This document shows, piece by piece, positions 6,714-10,402 of a stretch of 10,402 nucleotides of DNA (within the stretch, counting starts at the first letter, position 1; every line of letters starts with the position of its first letter). The position numbers were made by a program, and so were the translations under genes. Source of the stretch: Terrimesophilobacter sp039923755 (GTDB lineage Bacteria > Actinomycetota > Actinomycetes > Actinomycetales > Microbacteriaceae); assembly GCA_039923755.1 (NCBI GenBank), contig JBDTCD010000138.1, positions 1 through 10,402 on the forward strand. The letters are read 5' to 3'. The notes beneath the pieces are model-generated. The model was not told the DNA's origin, did no database searches, and saw nothing but the letters and a program-made list of their open reading frames with translations.

Positions 6714-7478
6714 CTAGTCGTCGTCCGCGTCAAGTTCGGACTGGACGTCTGCGGGGACCGCGAAGTTCGCGAAGATATTCTGCACATCGTCGCTGTCCTC
6801 GAGCGCATCGATGAGTCGGAAGACCTTGCGCGCGGTCTCTGCGTCAACCTCAACGATGACGTTCGGTACGAATTCCGCTTCGGCCGAGTCGTAGTCGATT
6901 CCCGCCTCCTGCAGTGCAGTGCGTGCTGCCACGAGCTGGGAAGGGTCCGTGATGACTTCGAACCCGCCACCCTGGTCGTTGACCTCCTCGGCGCCAGCAT
7001 CCAGCACGGCCATGAGGATGTCATCTTCGACTACACCGTCGGCCTTCGTGATTGAGATGACGCCTTTGCGGTTGAAGTTGTAGGCCACGCTGCCTGGGTC
7101 CGCCATCGTTCCACCGTTGCGCGACATGATCGTTCGCACTTCGGCCGCCGCGCGGTTCTTATTGTCGGTCAGGCACTCGACAAGGAGTGCGACGCCGTGA
7201 GGTCCGTAACCCTCGTACATGATGGTTTGGTAGTCGATCGACTCGCCAGAGAGTCCCGCACCGCGTTTGACGGCGCGGTCGATGTTGTCGTTCGGTACGC
7301 TCGTCTTCTTCGCCTTTTGGATGGCGTCCACGAGCGTGGGGTTCCCGGAAAGGTCAGCTCCGCCAATTTTTGCCGCGACCTCGATGTTCTTGATGAGCTT
7401 CGCAAACGACTTCGCCCGGCGAGAGTCGATGATCGCCTTCTTGTGTTTGGTTGTCGCCCACTTGGAATGCCCGCTCAC
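6714..7478 (-). CDS. yebC: YebC/PmpR family regulatory protein
   Basis: The family (formerly DUF28) was described as DNA-binding transcription regulators, and more recent work links members to relief of ribosome stalling at proline stretches. The 254 residues match the family's usual length. The N-terminal signature MSGHSKWATTKHKKA (1-15) is followed by the core blocks NPTLVDAIQKAKKTSVPNDNI (46-66), YEGYGPHGVALLVECLTDNKNRA (88-110) and VRTIMSRNGG (114-123). The C-terminal domain ends in a short Asp-rich tail. The start is GTG with GAGG eight bases upstream; an ATG nearby is out of frame. It sits directly upstream of ruvC, a widespread neighbourhood that does not itself prove a repair role. 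It lies 51 bases after the preceding gene. Confidence 0.95.
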   Translation of the reverse strand: MSGHSKWATTKHKKAIIDSRRAKSFAKLIKNIEVAAKIGGADLSGNPTLVDAIQKAKKTSVPNDNIDRAVKRGAGLSGESIDYQTIMYEGYGPHGVALLVECLTDNKNRAAAEVRTIMSRNGGTMADPGSVAYNFNRKGVISITKADGVVEDDILMAVLDAGAEEVNDQGGGFEVITDPSQLVAARTALQEAGIDYDSAEAEFVPNVIVEVDAETARKVFRLIDALEDSDDVQNIFANFAVPADVQSELDADDD

Positions 7479-7526
7479 AGTGCATACCTCAACATCAATG
7501 TGCGCCTCTCATCTGAATCACCGTCG

Positions 7527-7532
7527 ATTCTA
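7527..7532 (-). promoter_or_regulatory. Weak candidate -10 box (TAGAAT) upstream of yebC
   Basis: The minus strand reads TAGAAT, overlapping the TAG stop of the preceding gene, 48 bases before the yebC GTG. This position would give a leader of about 40 bases containing the GAGG ribosome site. No -35 box is recognisable. A 5-bp inverted repeat (7515-7519 with 7526-7530) overlaps it. Low confidence. Confidence 0.2.
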
Positions 7533-8135
7533 TCGAGCAATCCGCACCCCCGCGTCACGCAGCTCCAGTTCAGCGAGCCTCACAATGACATCGCGGTGAC
7601 CGGCGCGCCACGCGTCTACCGGATGCGCACTCGTCGCCGCGATGTCCTTGCGCGAGCCGTTCACGAGCGCGCGGAGAGCCAGCAGGTCGGGTCCGTCCTC
7701 GAGCCGGGCCAGCCGATTAGCCTCGGTCGCACGGCGGGCGAATCGAATCCTGCGGCGCAGCCACCACCAGCACACGGCGAGGACTATTACCCCGGCAACG
7801 ACGATCCCGACGATCATCGCGGTCGTCGTGATGAAGGATGCCGTGGTGTTCCCCGCGTCTTCCAGCATCCCCCCTGTCCCGCTCGCAGCATCGAAGGGAA
7901 CTCGAATCGACGTACCAACAAACGGGATGTGACCCAGGGCGTTTCCGGCATCCGTCATCGCACCCTTGAACCCCGCACCCGCCGATTCGAGCTGGCGCCC
8001 GACCACCGCAAGGACGGAGATCGCCGACGTCACGATGGTGCCGAGCCAGATACCGAGGGCTACGGCGGTGATAGCCAGCACGTCGGACGCGATCTGAAGA
8101 GCGCGCCGCACGGGATAGTCAGAGTAAATCTTCAT
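7530..8135 (-). CDS. Unknown two-helix membrane protein between pdxT and yebC
   Basis: I do not recognise a family. The 201 residues suggest an N-in, C-in topology. A short basic start (MKIYSDYPVRR) leads to helix 1 (about 19-45) and an outside loop of about 55 residues rich in Gly, Ala and Asn (47-102). Helix 2 (about 104-126, ending CWWWL) is followed by a strongly basic patch (RRRIRFARR, 127-135) and a cytoplasmic Leu/Ala/Arg-rich helical tail (136-201). There is no signal peptidase site, catalytic motif or metal-binding cluster that I can see. The ATG is 17 bases after the pdxT stop and has GGGGG only one base upstream, an unusually close ribosome site. Codon use looks like its neighbours, so it belongs to the local gene set rather than to a recent insertion. 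A role with PLP synthesis or with YebC would be a guess. Confidence 0.85.
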   Translation of the reverse strand: MKIYSDYPVRRALQIASDVLAITAVALGIWLGTIVTSAISVLAVVGRQLESAGAGFKGAMTDAGNALGHIPFVGTSIRVPFDAASGTGGMLEDAGNTTASFITTTAMIVGIVVAGVIVLAVCWWWLRRRIRFARRATEANRLARLEDGPDLLALRALVNGSRKDIAATSAHPVDAWRAGHRDVIVRLAELELRDAGVRIAR

Positions 8136-8152
8136 GCCCCCAGCATGACGAT

Positions 8153-8740
8153 TCAGCCGGCTGCGCGCACCCTCTCAAGGAAGTATGAATGAAAACGGTG
8201 ATCTTCAGTCATCTCGGGGTGGAAGGATGTACCGAGCAAATTGCCCTGCTCCACCGCCACAACGCGGCCGTCGTCCAGGGTTGCGAGTGCACTCACCTTC
8301 TCCCCAAGTCGCTCCACAACCGGGGCACGGATGAACACCGCATGAAGGGGCGGACTTCCGATCGCGGGAACGTCGAGGTCGACTTCAAAAGAGTCGGTCT
8401 GCGAGCCAAACGCATTACGGCGCACATCGATGTCGAGGCCGCCAAGGCTTTCCTGCCCTTCGATACCATCCAGAATGTTCGTCGACAGCATGATGAGCCC
8501 GGCGCAGGTGCCGTAGACCGGGAGACCCTTCGCGATGGCGTCTCTCAGCGGGTCGCGCAACCCTACCGTGCGGGCAAGTTTATCCATAACGCTTGACTCG
8601 CCGCCAGGGATGACGAGGCCGTCGACTTGGGAAAGTTCGCTTGCACGACGCAGCGGCACAGCATCTGCACCGAATCCCCGTAAGACGGCCAGATGTTCTC
8701 GGAAGTCACCCTGGAGTGCGAGGACTCCTACACGCAGCAT
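8153..8740 (-). CDS. pdxT: Pyridoxal 5'-phosphate synthase glutaminase subunit PdxT
   Basis: Class I glutamine amidotransferase that releases ammonia from glutamine and channels it to PdxS for DXP-independent vitamin B6 synthesis. The 195 residues match the family. The start GVLALQGDFREH (5-16), the PGGESS motif (45-50), the nucleophile Cys79 in YGTCAGLI (76-83), RRNAFGSQ (107-114), and the catalytic His174 and Glu176 in TSFHPEMTED (171-180) are all present, so the triad is complete. The ATG is 15 bases after the pdxS stop with no good ribosome site at normal spacing; AGGG overlapping the pdxS stop is the nearest, so translation may depend on coupling to pdxS. Confidence 0.98.
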   Translation of the reverse strand: MLRVGVLALQGDFREHLAVLRGFGADAVPLRRASELSQVDGLVIPGGESSVMDKLARTVGLRDPLRDAIAKGLPVYGTCAGLIMLSTNILDGIEGQESLGGLDIDVRRNAFGSQTDSFEVDLDVPAIGSPPLHAVFIRAPVVERLGEKVSALATLDDGRVVAVEQGNLLGTSFHPEMTEDHRFHSYFLERVRAAG

Positions 8741-8755
8741 TGGTGTTTGAGCGCC

Positions 8756-9658
8756 CTACCAGCCGCGCTCAGACAGGCGATGGGGCGCCGCGAGGTCTGA
8801 GACGTTGATGCCGACCATCGCCTCGCCAAGGCCGCGAGAGACATCCGCGAGCATTGCAGGGTCATCGAAGAACGTCGTCGCCTTGACGATTGCCGCGGCG
8901 CGCTGCGCTGGGTTACCCGACTTGAAGATTCCGGAGCCGACGAACACGCCGTCAGCGCCAAGTTGCATCATGAGTGCGGCGTCCGCTGGGGTGGCAACCC
9001 CGCCCGCAGTGAACAGCACCACGGGAAGCTTGCCGGTCTCCGCGATCTCGGCAACGAGGTCGTACGGCGCCTGGAGTTCCTTCGCCGCAACATAAAGCTC
9101 ATCCTTTGATTTGGACTTCAGGGCGTTGATTTCACCGAGAATCGTGCGGATGTGCTTGGTCGCCTCGGAGACGTCCCCGGTTCCGGCCTCGCCTTTGGAG
9201 CGAATCATCGCCGCGCCTTCGCTGATACGGCGAAGTGCCTCACCGAGGTTCGTTGCACCGCACACGAAGGGAACGGTGAACTTCCACTTGTCGATGTGGT
9301 TCATGTAATCGGCGGGACTCAAGACCTCGGACTCGTCGATGTAGTCGACCTTGAGAGCCTCGAGGATCTGGGCTTCGACGAAGTGGCCGATGCGCGCCTT
9401 CGCCATCACGGGGATCGACACCGCCTCGATGATTCCGTCGATGAGATCCGGGTCGCTCATCCGAGCGACGCCGCCTTGAGAGCGAATATCGGCGGGAACG
9501 CGTTCCAGAGCCATGACGGCGACCGCGCCGGCGTCCTCGGCGATTTTTGCCTGATCCGCCGTGACGACGTCCATGATCACACCACCCTTGAGCATCTCTG
9601 CCAGACCACGCTTGACGCGGTTGGTACCCAATTGTTCTGATGGTGTGCTGTTGGCCAT
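8756..9658 (-). CDS. pdxS: Pyridoxal 5'-phosphate synthase lyase subunit PdxS
   Basis: Builds PLP from ribose 5-phosphate, glyceraldehyde 3-phosphate and ammonia supplied by PdxT; the complex is a 12+12 assembly in the cytoplasm. The 300 residues match this very conserved family. RVKRGLAEMLKGGVIMDV (14-31), VMALERVPADIR (48-59) and PVMAKARIGHFVEAQ (83-97) are textbook blocks. Asp30, Lys87 and Lys155 correspond to the B. subtilis active-site Asp24, Lys81 and Lys149, all shifted by six. TAGGVATPADAALMMQLGADGVFVGSGIFKS (217-247) forms the C-terminal phosphate-binding part of the TIM barrel. The ATG starts nine bases after the HIT gene. AGGGG lies only one base before the ATG, too close for a normal ribosome site, which fits the leaderless-transcript reading given separately. 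Confidence 0.98.
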   Translation of the reverse strand: MANSTPSEQLGTNRVKRGLAEMLKGGVIMDVVTADQAKIAEDAGAVAVMALERVPADIRSQGGVARMSDPDLIDGIIEAVSIPVMAKARIGHFVEAQILEALKVDYIDESEVLSPADYMNHIDKWKFTVPFVCGATNLGEALRRISEGAAMIRSKGEAGTGDVSEATKHIRTILGEINALKSKSKDELYVAAKELQAPYDLVAEIAETGKLPVVLFTAGGVATPADAALMMQLGADGVFVGSGIFKSGNPAQRAAAIVKATTFFDDPAMLADVSRGLGEAMVGINVSDLAAPHRLSERGW

Positions 9659-9664
9659 ACCCCT

Positions 9665-9670
9665 ATTCTA
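9665..9670 (-). promoter_or_regulatory. Candidate -10 box (TAGAAT) for a leaderless pdxS transcript
   Basis: The minus strand reads TAGAAT, then six bases, then the pdxS ATG. This is the spacing at which the start codon's A would be the first transcribed base, a pattern common in actinobacterial leaderless genes (TANNNT at -12 to -7). The box overlaps the TAG stop of the HIT gene. The -35 region is poor (best 3 of 6, GTGGCC at 16-base spacing). Candidate only. Confidence 0.35.
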
Positions 9671-10210
9671 CGTGGGTCGAGGACGAGGCCACGCCTCAGC
9701 GATTTCCCGGCGAACCTCGCCGAGGAGCTTCGGGAGCGCCTTCGTCTCGGCGATGATCGGGAAGAAATTCGAGTCGAGCGCCCAGCGCGGAACGATGTGC
9801 TGGTGCAAGTGCGCGGCAATTCCCGCTCCTGCGACGCGGCCCTGGTTCATCCCGAGGTTGAAGCCGTCGCAGTTCGACACCGACCTCACCACCCTCATCG
9901 CGGTCTGGGTGAGCGAGGCCATTTCGTTTACTTCCTCCGGCGTCGCATCGTCATACAACGCAACATGCCGGTAAGGGCAGACCAGAAGATGTCCTGAGTT
10001 GTAGGGAAAAAGGTTCAACAGGACATAGGCGTGTTCCCCACGCGCGACAATGAGCGCCTTCTCGTCGTCCATGGATGGTGCAGCACAGAATGGGCAGGAG
10101 TGTTCGTCTGGTTGGGTCGCATCCTGCACGTAAACGAGGCGGTGGGGAGTCCACAGCCGTTGGAAGGCATCGGGCACCGCGGCGAAGTCGGCGGAATTCT
10201 CCACTATCAC
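9668..10210 (-). CDS. HIT-family nucleotide-binding protein, probable Ap4A phosphorylase-like
   Basis: Histidine-triad enzymes cleave or phosphorolyse dinucleoside polyphosphates and related nucleotides. The triad AHLHQHIVPRW (133-143; His134, His136, His138) is intact, with GFNLGMNQGRVAGAGIAAH before it. QRLWTPHRLVYV (17-28) and NLFPYNSGHLLVCPYRHV (66-83) resemble, from memory, M. tuberculosis Rv2613c, an Ap4A phosphorylase also encoded next to thrS. CPFC (39-42) together with His82 and His134 could bind zinc as in many HIT proteins. The 180-residue reading uses GTG at 10210, which overlaps the thrS TGA (GTGA). A second in-frame GTG at 10204 has better spacing from AGG (about 7 bases) and may be the true start, two residues shorter. 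The substrate is inferred, not shown. Confidence 0.93.
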   Translation of the reverse strand: MIVENSADFAAVPDAFQRLWTPHRLVYVQDATQPDEHSCPFCAAPSMDDEKALIVARGEHAYVLLNLFPYNSGHLLVCPYRHVALYDDATPEEVNEMASLTQTAMRVVRSVSNCDGFNLGMNQGRVAGAGIAAHLHQHIVPRWALDSNFFPIIAETKALPKLLGEVRREIAEAWPRPRPT

Positions 10211-10402
10211 ACCTGAGCGTGTTCTGCGATCGCCGTGGTAATGCGCTCAATCGCCTCTGCGATGGGAATGCCATTCTCCTGCCGCCCGTCCCGGTAGCGG
10301 AAGCTCACGGCCCCCGCGGCGCGGTCTTCCTCACCCGCGATGAGCTGAAAGGGAACCTTCTGCTTAGTGGCATTGCGGATCTTCTTCGGCATCCGGTCAT
10401 TC
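10207..10402 (-). CDS. thrS: Threonyl-tRNA synthetase, C-terminal end (gene enters from the right edge)
   Basis: Charges tRNA-Thr with threonine. Only the last 64 complete codons are in the window, forming the end of the anticodon-binding domain. NDRMPKKIRNATKQKVPFQL, then IAGEEDRAAGAVSFRYRDG and a terminal helix (PIAEAIERITTAIAEHAQ), match the DxR-KIR-A-xQKVP-xxxxG-xE-GxVSxRxRDG pattern of class IIa ThrRS. The catalytic core, editing and TGS domains lie outside the window. The TGA stop overlaps the GTG of the HIT gene. The visible ATG at 10392 is an internal methionine, not the gene start, since the frame is open to the edge. Confidence 0.93.
   Translation of the reverse strand, partial: NDRMPKKIRNATKQKVPFQLIAGEEDRAAGAVSFRYRDGRQENGIPIAEAIERITTAIAEHAQV

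Noticed and set aside
7515..7530. Short hairpin (gaatc / gattc) between the unknown gene and yebC
   Set aside because: The stem is only 5 bp and A/T-rich at its centre, with no T-run after it. It is too weak to call a terminator.
1..10402. A novel defence, mobile or biosynthetic system
   Set aside because: Every gene but one belongs to a well-known core family in a usual actinobacterial order. There are no transposases, integrases, direct-repeat boundaries, toxin-antitoxin pairs or spacer arrays.

Overview
The window is a compact, single-strand block of housekeeping genes from an actinobacterium, most likely a member of the Microbacteriaceae or a close relative. The grounds are the high GC content (roughly 60% by eye), frequent GTG starts, separate secD and secF with a Pro/Ser/Ala-rich insertion in SecD, a bifunctional Rel, the PdxS/PdxT route to vitamin B6, and a gene order (thrS-HIT, pdxST, yebC-ruvCAB, yajC-secDF, rel) that is an actinobacterial signature. 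The genus cannot be fixed from the sequence alone. All thirteen genes are on the minus strand, so transcription runs from the right edge (10402) to the left edge (1).

Layout in order of transcription. The 3' end of thrS (threonyl-tRNA synthetase) enters at the right edge and overlaps a HIT-family nucleotide phosphorylase/hydrolase gene. pdxS and pdxT follow (PLP synthase and its glutaminase), then a two-helix membrane protein of unknown function. Next come yebC (translation/transcription factor family) and ruvC-ruvA-ruvB (complete Holliday-junction resolvasome). The block continues with yajC-secD-secF (accessory complex of the Sec translocon) and ends with the first 352 codons of rel ((p)ppGpp synthetase/hydrolase), which runs off the left edge.

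Genes are packed tightly. Four junctions overlap (thrS/HIT, ruvC/ruvA, ruvA/ruvB, secD/secF) and the others are separated by 9 to 90 bases. No stretch over 300 bases lacks a gene. I see no tRNA, rRNA, CRISPR array, insertion sequence, phage gene or attachment site. The non-coding content is small: a consensus -10 box overlapping the ruvB stop codon, a -10-like box placed so that pdxS could have a leaderless transcript, a weaker one before yebC, and a hairpin just after secF.

This is mainly an ordinary core-genome region, and I found no convincing new multi-gene system. The points worth a second look are the suboperonic promoter candidates, the secF-rel hairpin, the conserved-context unknown membrane protein, the thrS/HIT coupling (Ap4A synthesis next to probable Ap4A breakdown), and the repeat-built tails in SecD and Rel.
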